Assembly: GCF_047200635.1 (NCBI RefSeq)
Contig: NZ_JBJZOI010000019.1
Coordinates: 79,820 to 143,819, forward strand
Origin: Saccharopolyspora_C sp047200635
GTDB taxonomy: Bacteria > Actinomycetota > Actinomycetes > Mycobacteriales > Pseudonocardiaceae
Length of the DNA: 64,000 nucleotides
Direction of reading: 5' to 3'
Below are positions 8,788 through 18,400 of this stretch, piece after piece. The position numbers and the translations under genes are program-made. Each line of letters starts with the position of its first letter. Position 1 is the stretch's first letter. The notes beneath the pieces are model-generated. The model was not told where the DNA came from. It saw nothing but the letters and a program-made list of their open reading frames with translations, and did no database searches.

Positions 8788-9234
8788 ATGACTCCCCAGG
8801 AGACGATGTCCCGGCGGTTCGGGTGGCTGGTGACGGACTTCACCCAGCGCGTAGCCGGAGTGGCGCACGCGATCGTGGTGTCCGCGGACGGACTTCTGCT
8901 GACCTCGTCGACGAACCTGCCCCGGGACCGCGCCGAGCAGCTCGCCGCCGTGTCGTCCGGACTGCTCAGCCTCACCAACGGCGCCGCGAAGTGCTTCGAG
9001 GCGGGTGAGGTCACGGAGACCATCGTGGAGATGCAGTACGGCACGCTGATCCAGATGGGCATCAGCGACGGTTCCTGCCTCACCGCGCTCGCCGCGCCCC
9101 AGTGCGACATGGGCCTGATCGCCTACGAGATGGCGATGCTGGTCGAGCGGGTCGGCCAGATCCTCACACCGGAGCTGCGCCACCAGCTGCAGGGCGCGGG
9201 GAATCCGCTCTCCCGCCCGGCCGCGGTGAGGTGA
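8788..9234 (+). CDS. cvnB: Conservon Roadblock/LC7 protein CvnB
   Basis: A 148-residue soluble protein. It has the Roadblock/LC7 fold signature: VAHAIVVSADGLLL, a central helix, VEMQYGTLIQMGI and a hydrophobic end strand (MGLIAYEMAMLVERV). In MglB-type and conservon systems such proteins bind the partner small GTPase and act on its nucleotide cycle, here CvnD. The start at 8788 follows AGGAGG. cvnC begins 5 bases after the stop, so the genes are co-translated. Confidence 0.93.
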   Translation: MTPQETMSRRFGWLVTDFTQRVAGVAHAIVVSADGLLLTSSTNLPRDRAEQLAAVSSGLLSLTNGAAKCFEAGEVTETIVEMQYGTLIQMGISDGSCLTALAAPQCDMGLIAYEMAMLVERVGQILTPELRHQLQGAGNPLSRPAAVR

Positions 9235-9238
9235 ACCG

Positions 9239-10039
9239 ATGAGCGGACCTGAGTTCGGCGAGCAGGACCGAAGACGGGACGAGCCGGACGCGAACACCTT
9301 CGCCGACGTGATGAACGGGTTCACCTTCGACAGCGGCCGCAGCAGGCGCGGCCGCCGCCGGAAGGGCGAGCAGGCGGAGGAGCCCGCCGCCGAGGGGGAG
9401 GCAGCCGCGCAGCCCCCGCCGTCCCGGCGCCCGACCGCCAGACCGCCGGTGGACCCCTTCGACCAGCGGGACCCGTTCGACTCCCAGGAGTTCGAGTGGG
9501 AGACGCAGGCGCCCACCTACCGCGATCCCGAGGAGGGGTGGGGGGCTCCCGAGCAGCCCGGCGGGTGGACTCGGGAAGCGGCGGACGAGGCCACGGGACC
9601 GCAGCACCCGTGGCAGCGACCGGGCGGGGGTGATGATCCGGCCCGCGAGCAGTCCAGGGGGGCGTTCGCCGGGCCGGGCTGGGAGCCGGAGCCCCCGGCC
9701 GAGGTTCCCGCCGCCATCCGCTCGTACACCTGGACCGGTGGTAGGACCAGGTCGAACTACGAGCTGCAGATGGAGACGCTCGTGTCCACCAGCGAGACCT
9801 TCCGGTCTGGTTCGGCGGGGCGGATGGAACACGAGTCGATCGCCGAAATGTGCCGGCATCCCAGGTCGGTAGCCGAAGTCGGAGCGCTGCTCTCCGTTCC
9901 GATCGGGGTGGCTAGGGTGTTGCTGGCCGACATGGCGGAACTGGGGATGGTCACCGTGCACCAGACGGTGACCGAAAGCGGTAGCGCACCACACCTGTTG
10001 TTGATGGAAAGGGTATTGAGTGGACTCCGTCGGCTTTAG
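9239..10039 (+). CDS. cvnC: Conservon DUF742 protein CvnC
   Basis: A 266-residue protein. The first ~160 residues are acidic and Pro/Gly-rich, without fold. The C-terminal ~105 residues are the DUF742 domain: GGRTRSNYELQMETLV, then a helix-turn-helix-like segment (EHESIAEMCRHPRSVAEVGA) and IGVARVLLADMAELGMV. DUF742 is found almost only in conservons. Usual CvnC proteins are about 120-140 residues, so the long disordered N-terminus is notable. The gene overlaps cvnD by 20 bases. Confidence 0.92.
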   Translation: MSGPEFGEQDRRRDEPDANTFADVMNGFTFDSGRSRRGRRRKGEQAEEPAAEGEAAAQPPPSRRPTARPPVDPFDQRDPFDSQEFEWETQAPTYRDPEEGWGAPEQPGGWTREAADEATGPQHPWQRPGGGDDPAREQSRGAFAGPGWEPEPPAEVPAAIRSYTWTGGRTRSNYELQMETLVSTSETFRSGSAGRMEHESIAEMCRHPRSVAEVGALLSVPIGVARVLLADMAELGMVTVHQTVTESGSAPHLLLMERVLSGLRRL

Positions 10040-10655
10040 AGCTCCCCAAGGAGGCGCTCGGGGGCCGGTTGCCCCCCAGCGCGGCGCCACCACCTCGGCG
10101 AAGATCGTCGTCGCGGGCGGCTTCGGGGTCGGGAAGACGACGTTCGTCGGTTCCGTCTCCGAGATCGTGCCGCTGACCACCGAGGCAGTGATGACGGAGG
10201 CCAGCGCGGGCGTGGACGACCTCGCGGCCACACCGGACAAGAGAAGCACCACTGTCGCGATGGACTTCGGGCGCATCTCGCTCGATTCGGACCTGATCCT
10301 GTACCTGTTCGGCACGCCCGGGCAGCAGCGCTTCTGGTTCATGTGGGACGACCTGGTCCGCGGCGCGATCGGCGCGGTCGTGCTCGTGGACACGCGGCGG
10401 CTGGCGGATTCCTTCGCCGCTGTGGACTTCTTCGAGGACCGCGGTCTGCCCTACTTGATCGCGGTGAACTGCTTCAACGGCGATCTCCAGCACCGGATGG
10501 AGGAGATCCGGGAGGCGATGGCCATCGGGCCGCACGTGCCGATCGGACCGTGCGACGCCCGGGACCAGCAGTCCACCAAGCAGGCGCTGATCGCCTTGGT
10601 GCAGCACGCGATGCGGCACTGGCAGCAGCAGGGCGGGCAGCAGGCTCCGAGGTGA
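10020..10655 (+). CDS. cvnD: Conservon small GTPase-like protein CvnD
   Basis: A 211-residue P-loop protein. The Walker A motif GGFGVGKT is at residues 33-40, the switch II equivalent is FGTPGQQRF, and AVNCFNG stands at the place of the NKxD base-recognition motif, as usual for this family. CvnD proteins are related to MglA and the Ras/Arf-like GTPases, bind GTP and interact with CvnB and the kinase. The GTG start lies inside the end of cvnC, which suggests translational coupling. Last gene of the operon; no fifth P450 gene follows, unlike some Streptomyces conservons. Confidence 0.93.
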   Translation: MDSVGFRAPQGGARGPVAPQRGATTSAKIVVAGGFGVGKTTFVGSVSEIVPLTTEAVMTEASAGVDDLAATPDKRSTTVAMDFGRISLDSDLILYLFGTPGQQRFWFMWDDLVRGAIGAVVLVDTRRLADSFAAVDFFEDRGLPYLIAVNCFNGDLQHRMEEIREAMAIGPHVPIGPCDARDQQSTKQALIALVQHAMRHWQQQGGQQAPR

Positions 10656-11401
10656 TGAGGGTGCCGGGAACCGCGCGTCCGCGCCGGTGACCGGGACGCA
10701 CCGCCGGGCCCGGGGTAGGGCCGAGGTGGCGGTGGGACAACTGGAGAATTCCGGGCGAGCGCGCCGCGGAGCGGATTTCCCGCTCAGCGGCGCGCTCGTC
10801 GTCGTTCGGGGGCTGGTTCGAGGAAAAGGTCGGGAGCGCGCGGGCGCAGCGGCAGCGTGGCGCTGAGGCGGGCGGGCGGCGGTGCCCGGCGCCGGTGGGG
10901 CAGCGCGGGTCGTCCGGGGCCGGTTTCCCGCTCCCCGCGCCGATCCCGGTCCCGGCGGGGTGTCGGGCTGGGAGCCGGTGGACTGTCCACGGTGGCGGTT
11001 CGATCTTCGTCGCGGGGCCGTGGCGGCGGTGCTGCGGGCGCGGGGACGGGACCGCTCGGACGGTGATCGCGTTTTCGCCGTCACAGCGGGACATTTCAAG
11101 CCGGACGCGGCCGATCCGGGCTGGTTGAGGCACTTGCCCATTACCGTCCGCAGTGGACGAAAGTGCGGAAGTTCGAGTCCGCGCGGTGCTCGGATATTCA
11201 CCCAATTGAAAGAGTGCGGACGTCGTTATCGTGCGGCTAACATTCTTAATTAGCGGCCGTTGGTCGACTCACTTCCACTTCTCAAGATCATCTGAACGAA
11301 CAGGCCCGTTGTCCGCCCAAGATCTACTTTGGGGGGTGTGCCGCGTCGTGCCAGATGAATTTTCCGCGACATGCAAGGCGATCTGGTGAAAGGTGGCCAC
11401 T
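10656..11401. other. Long intergenic region after the conservon
   Basis: About 750 bases without a supported gene. Several frames are open, as expected in GC-rich DNA, but none has a ribosome-binding site or family likeness. The last 200 bases (about 11200-11400) drop in GC and probably hold the promoter of the next gene pair. Confidence 0.5.
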
Positions 11402-11890
11402 GTGGACTTAGACGCGCTCTTCCACTCGCACCTGGTGGCGATTCGGGCAAGCGTCCACGAGGGGTTTCGTTTCCGGCACCTGCCCAGCGGGCGGGATGAC
11501 GAGTTCGTGCTCCAGGGATTTCGAGTGCGGAACGGGGTGATGGACACGTACCTGGCATACGCGGCCGATGACGCCGTGGCGGCCAGGTATCGGGTCTCCG
11601 ACCTGCGGCTCCCCGATCCACCCGCGCTCTGGCGCCGGGACGGGCCGGTGGACGAGGTGGTGCAGGCGTTGCTCGCGCTGCCCGCGCACGGGGCGCGGGG
11701 GTCCCCGATGACGGCGGGATTTCCCGTGCACTTCGGGATCCCGCCCGGTTCCGGCCGGAGTCCGGTAGCAGGGCGGGACGCCGCGGCGGACCGCGCCGAG
11801 GTGCTCTCCCGCATCCCGCAGCCGCGCTCCGGCGGGTGCACCTACCGTCCCGCGCCGCGCGGCGGGCGGGCGCGAGGAGGTGGGCGATGA
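11402..11890 (+). CDS. Uncharacterised protein
   Basis: A 162-residue protein with no recognised domain. The GTG at 11402 is chosen because AAAGGTGG lies 5-10 bases upstream. The first ~110 residues look like a compact mixed alpha/beta domain (DALFHSHLVAIRASVHEGF, EFVLQGFRVRNGVMDTYLA), and the last 50 are Arg/Gly/Pro-rich. Its stop overlaps the start of the next gene by 4 bases (ATGA), so the two are a coupled pair. It lies between the conservon and the Wadjet locus and is preceded by a lower-GC promoter region. Confidence 0.55.
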   Translation: MDLDALFHSHLVAIRASVHEGFRFRHLPSGRDDEFVLQGFRVRNGVMDTYLAYAADDAVAARYRVSDLRLPDPPALWRRDGPVDEVVQALLALPAHGARGSPMTAGFPVHFGIPPGSGRSPVAGRDAAADRAEVLSRIPQPRSGGCTYRPAPRGGRARGGGR

Positions 11891-12135
11891 GCATCAAGAA
11901 GGACCTGCCGATGGCCTGGCACTTCGAACGCATCTCGGCGCGGGAGGCCTACACGTTCCGCTGGGGCCGGGGTTCCGGGATGATCACCGTGCACCGCGGC
12001 GACGCCCGGGGCTCGCACAGCGACGACAACCTGGTCGACTGCGTGCAGATCGGCATCGACTGGATAGACGACCAGGACGTACGGGTTCAGGCTCGCAAAT
12101 GGATCAGGGCCAATGCGGGACGCGGAGTGCGCTAG
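11887..12135 (+). CDS. Uncharacterised 82-residue protein
   Basis: The ATG at 11887 overlaps the preceding stop and is preceded by GAGGAGG, a strong site. The protein is soluble and rich in Trp and Asp (AWHFERISAREAYTFRW, GIDWIDDQDVRVQARKW). No family is recognised. Pairing with the upstream gene suggests a shared role. Confidence 0.6.
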   Translation: MSIKKDLPMAWHFERISAREAYTFRWGRGSGMITVHRGDARGSHSDDNLVDCVQIGIDWIDDQDVRVQARKWIRANAGRGVR

Positions 12136-12448
12136 TGCGCCACCCGCCGGAACGCTGATTCCGGATCGGGCGGCATTCGCCGAATTCGAGCGCGGTTCAT
12201 TCCGCGCGGAGACCGGAGCCGGTATTCCGCGCCGGAATGGGCCGCGCTCGGTCCGCGCGTCCGGGCGCGGCGCCGCTCCGGCGAACGCGGGGACACCGCC
12301 CCCGGACAGCGGGGTCGTCCCTCCCGCGCCCGGCGGATTTCCAAGTTCGTTACCCGCGTGTGGTTCACGGGGTCAGCACGCTGGGTAGTCCTGGTGCACG
12401 GGTACCAAAGCCGGCTCGCGGGACGCGGACCGGCGGAACAGGAGATTC
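12136..12448. other. Intergenic region upstream of the small zinc-finger-like gene
   Basis: About 310 bases with no gene or clear hairpin. It separates the uncharacterised pair from the double-CxxC gene and should carry that gene's promoter; no convincing -10/-35 pair was found by eye. Confidence 0.35.
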
Positions 12449-12619
12449 ATGATGACGAACCCGCACGCGCCGGCCGCGGAACTGGCCGCGGAGTGGTCCT
12501 GGTGCGCCGATTGCGAGGGCACCGGCCTGGCCCCGGCCGATTCAGCTGCCCCGGCCCCCGCCGAGGGGGACTGCTGGAGCTGCCGAGGACTCGGCATCGG
12601 GGCGCGCAACATCCTCTGA
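12449..12619 (+). CDS. 56-residue double CxxC(x)GxG protein
   Basis: A short gene with a strong AGGAGA site before tandem ATG codons at 12449 and 12452. The protein has two CxxCxGxG-like knuckles, CADCEGTG and CWSCRGLG, about 26 residues apart, the pattern of the DnaJ central zinc-binding domain. It should bind one zinc ion and may be a small protein-binding or redox-sensitive factor. The Ala/Pro linker between knuckles is unlike DnaJ. It lies 127 bases upstream of jetA; whether it is expressed with Wadjet is unknown. Confidence 0.6.
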   Translation: MMTNPHAPAAELAAEWSWCADCEGTGLAPADSAAPAPAEGDCWSCRGLGIGARNIL

Positions 12620-12745
12620 TCGCCCCCGCCAGCGCCGGGGTTCGGTGCCGGATCCGAACCCTGAGTAGCTGTCGGCTACCCGTTCGCCTGACGCCTCGGG
12701 TCCTCTACCGTGTGGTGGTGGTTCCCAGCCGGGAGGAGGCCGTGG

Positions 12746-14254
12746 GTGGCGACGCAGCGGGTCCCGCCGGACATGTTCCGCTTCGCGGTCGGCGCTCAGG
12801 CGGAGTCGTACCCCGCGATCCTGCGGGTGTTCGCCGACGCGGCGGCCCGGCTGGTGGCGGCGCTCGGAGTTGACGAAGTCCGGACCGGGCTGCGCGCCGG
12901 GGACCGGTTCGACGCGGTGGCCGACGAGGACCTTCCGGAACGGCTCAAGAAGCTCACCGAGTGGGGGCTGCTCGACGTCGTCCAGGACCACGCGGAGAAC
13001 TACCGCACCGCCACCGAGTACGAGCGGCGGCACCTGCGCTATTCCCTGACCCCCGCCGGAACGGCGGCCTGGGAGGGGGTGCGCGCGGCGGAAGCGGCGC
13101 TGGACGAGCCGGGAGCGCTGCGGACCGCCGTGCTCGATTCCCTCGCCGATCGGCTCACCGCGCTGGCCGACCTGCTGGACGCCCCGACCACCGAGGACCG
13201 GCGGTTGTGCGGTGTGCTCCGCGAGGTGGAGGCGCACCTGGCCGACCTGCGGGACGGGGCCGTCGCCTTCCAGGCGCAGCTGCGCCGGACGGTGCGCGCC
13301 GAGGGCGGCGACGCGCGCGACCGCGAGGCCCGCACCGCGATGGTGGCCTACCTGCAGGACTTCAGCACGAACCTGGACCAGCACCGCCACGGTGTGCGCA
13401 CCGCGTTGGAACGGGTCGCCGCGCACGACCTCGACGCGCTGCACCGGCGTGCGCTGCGCGGTGCGGACCTGCCGCCCGCCGCCGACGAACGCGATGCGGC
13501 GGACTGGCTGCGGCGACGCGGGGAGCGGTGGGCGGAGCTGCGCTGCTGGTTCCTCCCCGAGGACGGGGCGGAACCGCGCGTCGAGCAGCTGCACGGCGTC
13601 GTCCGCCGCGCGATCGTCGCCCTGCTGCGGGACCTGGACCGGGGCACCGGAACCCGTGGGGAGGACTCGGGCGCCGCGGCCGATTTCCGAGAACTGGCGC
13701 GGTGGTTCGCCACCGCCGACCGCGACGAGGACCTGCACCGCCTGTGGTCGGCGGCGTTCGGCCTCGGGCCCGCGCGGCACGCCCACCTCGCCCACGAGGA
13801 TCCCGAGCTCGTGGCCACCGCGACGCCCTGGGCCCGGGCGCCGCGGGTGCGGGTGTCCGCGCTGCTGCGCAGCAACGGGCGAACCGAGACCTTCGGAAAC
13901 ACGGGGAAGGTGCGCGACGTGACGGGCGTCGCGGCGCTGCGGGCGGCCCGCGCGCGGCGGGAGCGCGCCGAGCTGGAGTCGGCCTGGCAGCGGCTCGGCA
14001 CCGGCGGAGAGGTGCGGCTGTCCTCCTTCGGCGAGCTGGAGATCGGCGTGTTCGACCGGTTGCTGGACCTGCTCGGCAGGGCCCTGGCCAGCAGCGCCGA
14101 CGAGCGGGGGCGCCGTCGCGCCTGCACCGGGGACGGCCGGGTGGAGATCGTGCTGCGCGATCCGGCCGACGGAGCCACCGCCCGGCTGCGCACCTCGCGG
14201 GGAACGCTGACCAGCGCCGACTACGCGGTCGACGTGCGGGTGATCGCGGGATGA
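12746..14254 (+). CDS. jetA: Wadjet type III subunit JetA (TIGR02677/DUF2397, kleisin-like)
   Basis: A 502-residue protein. The GTG at 12746 is preceded by GGAGGAGG at good spacing. The N-terminus reads RVPPDMFRFAVGAQAESYP, then a winged-helix-like region with ERLKKLTEWGLLDVV, then a long helical middle, as in the TIGR02677 (DUF2397) family. In Wadjet systems JetA is the kleisin (MukF-like) subunit linking the SMC heads. Its stop overlaps jetB by 4 bases. It is the first gene of a complete jetABCD operon; the complex recognises and cuts closed circular plasmids by DNA loop extrusion. Confidence 0.9.
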   Translation: MATQRVPPDMFRFAVGAQAESYPAILRVFADAAARLVAALGVDEVRTGLRAGDRFDAVADEDLPERLKKLTEWGLLDVVQDHAENYRTATEYERRHLRYSLTPAGTAAWEGVRAAEAALDEPGALRTAVLDSLADRLTALADLLDAPTTEDRRLCGVLREVEAHLADLRDGAVAFQAQLRRTVRAEGGDARDREARTAMVAYLQDFSTNLDQHRHGVRTALERVAAHDLDALHRRALRGADLPPAADERDAADWLRRRGERWAELRCWFLPEDGAEPRVEQLHGVVRRAIVALLRDLDRGTGTRGEDSGAAADFRELARWFATADRDEDLHRLWSAAFGLGPARHAHLAHEDPELVATATPWARAPRVRVSALLRSNGRTETFGNTGKVRDVTGVAALRAARARRERAELESAWQRLGTGGEVRLSSFGELEIGVFDRLLDLLGRALASSADERGRRRACTGDGRVEIVLRDPADGATARLRTSRGTLTSADYAVDVRVIAG

Positions 14255-15462
14255 GCAACCTGGCCAACCAGCTGGTCATCGCGGAGCGCACCGACCTGGC
14301 GCGCGGCATCAGGCTGCTGCTGGCACGTCCGCTGCTCACCGCCGAGGCCGATCCGGAGGGATTCGACCTGGTGCGTCGCCGCGCCGAAACCCTCACCGGC
14401 TGGTTCGAGCACTACTGCGGTTGGGCGCTGACCGTGGAGCCCCGCGCGGGGTACGCGCGGCTGGCGAAGGTGCGCGCGGACCCCGATTCCTCCCGTCCGG
14501 CGCGGCGGAGCCGCGGCAACCGGGCGCCGTTCGACCGGCGCCGCTACACCCTGCTCTGCGTGGCCGCGGCGGAACTGCTCGGCGGTCCGGCCACCACGAT
14601 CGGCCTGCTGGCGGACCGGATCGCGCGCGCCACCGCGGCGGATCCGGTGCTGCCCGCGTTCGACCCGGGACTGCGCTCGGAGCGGATGGCCTTTGTGGAC
14701 GTGCTGCGCGCTCTGGAGGAGTTCGGGGTCCTGGACCCGCTGGACGGCAGCGCCGAGCACTTCGCCGACTCGGCCGGAGCGAAGGTGCTCTACCGGGTGG
14801 ACGCGGGGTTGCTGCTGCGGCTGCTGTCCGCGCCGAACGGGCCTTCCGCCTCGGCCGGGGTGGAACCGGGGGAGCGGGTGGCAGCGCTGGCCGCGGAATC
14901 CCGCTACGGCGGGCGAAGCGCCACCGAGGTGCAGCACGCGCTGTGGTTGCGGCACTCGGTGCTGCGCAGGCTGCTCGACGATCCGGTCGTGTACTGGGCC
15001 GATCTCACCGAGGCGCAGCGCGGCTGGGCCTGCTCGTCGGCCGGGCGCCGGGCGCTGCGGGACGCCGCCGAGCACGGCGGGTTCGCGCTGGAGGAGCGGG
15101 CCGAAGGCGTGCTGCTGGTCGATCCGGAGGGGCTGGCCACCGACGTGCGGTTCCCGGACGACGCCGACAACGCGAAGGTCGCCGCGCTGCACCTGCTCGA
15201 CTCGCTGGGCGCGGCCCCGGAGGGCCGCACCGCCGAGCAGCTGCGGTCCGACGCGGAAGCGGTGCTGGACCGCTCGCCCGGGGCCGCCCGCACCTACCGC
15301 TACTCGGACGGGCCGGGGCGGTTGGTCTCGGACGCGGTCGCGGTGCTCGTCGACTTCGGGCTGGCCCGCCGCGACGGGGACCGGATCGTCGCGCTGCCCG
15401 CCGCCGCCCGCTACGCGGTCGTGTCCGGATCTCCCGATCTCGCTGGAGGAAACCCGTCGTGA
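14251..15462 (+). CDS. jetB: Wadjet type III subunit JetB (TIGR02678/DUF2398, MukE-like)
   Basis: A 403-residue protein starting at the ATG that overlaps the jetA stop. The conserved TIGR02678 features are visible: an N-terminal ERTDLARGIRLLLARPLL, a RRRYTLLCVAAAELL block, and winged-helix segments around LEEFGVLDPLDGS and VDFGLARRDGDRI. It corresponds to the MukE/KITE subunit that binds the kleisin and DNA. The stop overlaps jetC by 4 bases after a GGAGGAAA site. Confidence 0.9.
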   Translation: MSNLANQLVIAERTDLARGIRLLLARPLLTAEADPEGFDLVRRRAETLTGWFEHYCGWALTVEPRAGYARLAKVRADPDSSRPARRSRGNRAPFDRRRYTLLCVAAAELLGGPATTIGLLADRIARATAADPVLPAFDPGLRSERMAFVDVLRALEEFGVLDPLDGSAEHFADSAGAKVLYRVDAGLLLRLLSAPNGPSASAGVEPGERVAALAAESRYGGRSATEVQHALWLRHSVLRRLLDDPVVYWADLTEAQRGWACSSAGRRALRDAAEHGGFALEERAEGVLLVDPEGLATDVRFPDDADNAKVAALHLLDSLGAAPEGRTAEQLRSDAEAVLDRSPGAARTYRYSDGPGRLVSDAVAVLVDFGLARRDGDRIVALPAAARYAVVSGSPDLAGGNPS

Positions 15463-18400
15463 CGGCCCCCCGAACCTCGCCCCGAGCCGGCCGGTGGCGC
15501 GCCGGGACGACGTCGCGCTGGCGACCGTCCCGGGCGGGCATCCTCAACGTCTGGCGCTACTACGACGAGGTCTTCGAGTTCCACAGCGGACGGTTGCTGC
15601 TGCGCGGCCCGAACGGGACCGGGAAGTCGAAGGCGCTGGAGCTGCTGCTGCCGTTCCTGTTCGACGCGAACCTGCGGGCGAACCGGCTGTCCACCTTCGG
15701 CAGTTCCGAGCGCACGATGCACTGGAACCTCATGGGGGAGGGCGCGGCGGGCGCGACCCGGGTCGGCTACGTGTGGCTGGAGTTCCGGGGCGGTCCGGGC
15801 GAGTGGTTCTGCTGCGGTGCCCGGTTGCAGGCCAGCAAGCACACCTCCGAGGTGCGCGCGGACTTCTTCACCACCACCGCCCGGATCGGTGCCGAGGACG
15901 GTGTCGAGCTGGTGAACGGCAGCGGGCAGCCGCTGGCCCGCGCCGCGCTCGCCGAGGCGCTGGAGGGCCGGGGAGCGCTGCACGAGTCGGCCGCCGCGTA
16001 CCGGGAGGCCGTGCGGGCGGCGCTGTTCCCCGGGCTCACCGAGCAGCGCTTCGACGCGCTCATCACCGCGCTGCTGCAGCTGCGCACGCCGAAGCTGTCC
16101 GAACGGCTCGACCCGAACCTGCTGTCCACGTTGCTGTCCCGGGCGCTGCCGCCGCTGGGGCGCACCGAGATCGCCGAGCTGGCCGAGGGGTTCGAGCGCC
16201 TGGACCGGAGGCGGGAGCGGCTCACCTCGCTGGACGGGCAGGTCGGCGCGGCCGAGCTGGTGGCGGGCCGGCAGCGCGACTACGCGCGCCGGGTGCTGCG
16301 CGCGGCTGCCGAGCGCGTGCTGGTGGCGAGCGCCGAGCTGGACCGCCGGGAGGCGGCGGTCGAGGACGCCGGGCGGCGGCACGAGGACGCGCTGGCGGAT
16401 CGGGAGGCGGGGCGGGCGCGCGAGACCGAACTGGTGCGGGAGACCGAACGCCTCCGCGCCCGCCTCGCGGTCGGCGGTGAACCGGTGCGCACCGAGGCGG
16501 ACGAGGCGCGGCGGCGCGCCGACGAGCTGCGGGCGCTGGCGGCGGAGCGCGCCGCTCGGGCCGACGAGGCGGCCGGGCTGGCCGAGCGCGCGGGCCTGCG
16601 CGCGAGCGCGGCGGCGGCCGCCGAGGACGCCGCCGAGCGGGACGCCCGGCGGCACGCCGACCGGATCGGCCTGGCCGGGGCCTTCGCGGAGGTCGCGGGC
16701 ACCACCGACCGGCAGCGCACCAGGCTGCTGCTGCGCGCTGCGGTGCGCGGCGGGCACGATCGCGTCGCCGAGGTCCGCGCCGGGCTGGAGCGGCGCGACC
16801 GGGCCGTGGCCGCCCGCGCCGACGCCGAACGGGAACTGGACCGGGCGCGGGCCGAGCTGGGCGCGGCCGCCGAGCGCCTGGCGGAGCTCGGCGAGCGCGG
16901 TGCGGCCGCGGTCGCCGAACGGGTCGAGCGGCTGCGGGAGTGGGCGGCGCGGCTCGCCGAGCTGAGCGCGGAGCCCGCCGAGTTCGCCGAGCCCGTCGAG
17001 TCGCGGGCTGATCTGCTGGAGCGGCTGCGCCCCCGCTACCTCGCCGCCGCGGCGGAGCTCGACCGCCGCGCCGCCGGGGTCGACGTCCGGCGCGGCGAGC
17101 TGCGCGAGCGGCACGCCGAGCTCGACGCGCACCGCGCCTCGCTGCGGGAGCGCACCGACCTGCCGCCCGCCGCTCCCGCCACCCGCACCGCGGACCGCGC
17201 GGGTCGCCCGGGTGCGCCGCTGTGGCGGCTGGTCGCCTTCCGCAACGGCGTTCCCGCCGAGGTGCGGGCCGGAGTCGAGGCCGCGCTGGAGGGCGCCGGG
17301 CTGCTCGACGCGTGGGTGACGCCGGGCGGGCACCCGGACTCCGCCGGGTCCCCGGAGTTCGCGGGTTCCCTCGCGTTCGACGGGCACGACTCCGCGCTGG
17401 ACCCGGCGCGGCTGCGACCGGTGGACGGGCCTTCGCTGGTGGAGGTGCTGCGGCCCGAGTCGGCGGGACCGGTCGACCGGGACCGGATCTGGCAGGTGCT
17501 GCACGGGATCGGCTACGGGCCGCTCGACGCGGGCGGCGGCAGGCATCGCGGCCCCGAGCCCGACGTGGCCGTCGCGCCGGACGGTCGATGGCGCGTCGGC
17601 GGGCTGGAGGGCAGCTGGGGCAGGGCCGAGGCCGCGCACATCGGCGGCACCGAGCGGGACCGCGCCCGGCGGCAGCGGCTCGCCGAGGTCGAGCGCGAGC
17701 TCGGGGAACTGGGCGGGGAGCTGGCCGCGCTCGACGCGGAGGCCGCCGATCTCGCCCACCGCCGGGAAGCCCTGGACGCGGAGTGGGACGCGATTCCCCC
17801 GGACGCGGCGGTGCGGGAGGCGCGCCGTGCCGAGGACGTCGCCGAGGCCGCCGTCGCCGCCCGCGACGACGCCGTGAGCGCCCGGGTCGAGCAGGTGGCG
17901 CGCGCCGCCGAGGACGCGCGGCTCGCGGGCGTGCGGCTCACCGAGCTCGCGGGGGAGCACGGGCTGCCCGCCGACCGCGCCGCGCTGGACGGGCTGGACC
18001 GCGCGGTGGAGGCGTTCACCGGCGTCGCCGAGATCTGGCTGGACGCCCGCTCCGGCACGGCCGAGGCGCGGCGGGCCGCGGCCGACGCCGCGCGGCTCGC
18101 GGAGCTGGCCCGGGAGCTCGCTGCCGGGACCGAGGAGCACTCCGCCGACGTGGAGCTCGCGGCGCTGCGGCTGGGCGAGCGGCAGCGCGCGCTGGGCTTG
18201 GAGCAGGAGCAGGCCGCCGAGGAGTCGGCGGCGGCGAGCTCCCGGCTCGTGGAGCTCGACGCGCAGCGGGCGCGGCTGGCCGGGGAACTGCTGGATCTCG
18301 CGGAACGCATCGGCGCCCTCGCGGCCGAGCGCGCCGCCGCCACCACCGGACGGGACGCGGCGCGCGCGGAGCTGGACACCGCGACCGCCCGGCTTCGGGC

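Noticed and set aside
10857..11253. Overlapping plus-strand frames in the gap after cvnD
   Set aside because: Three frames are open at once with Arg/Gly-rich composition, no ribosome-binding site and no conservation signal.
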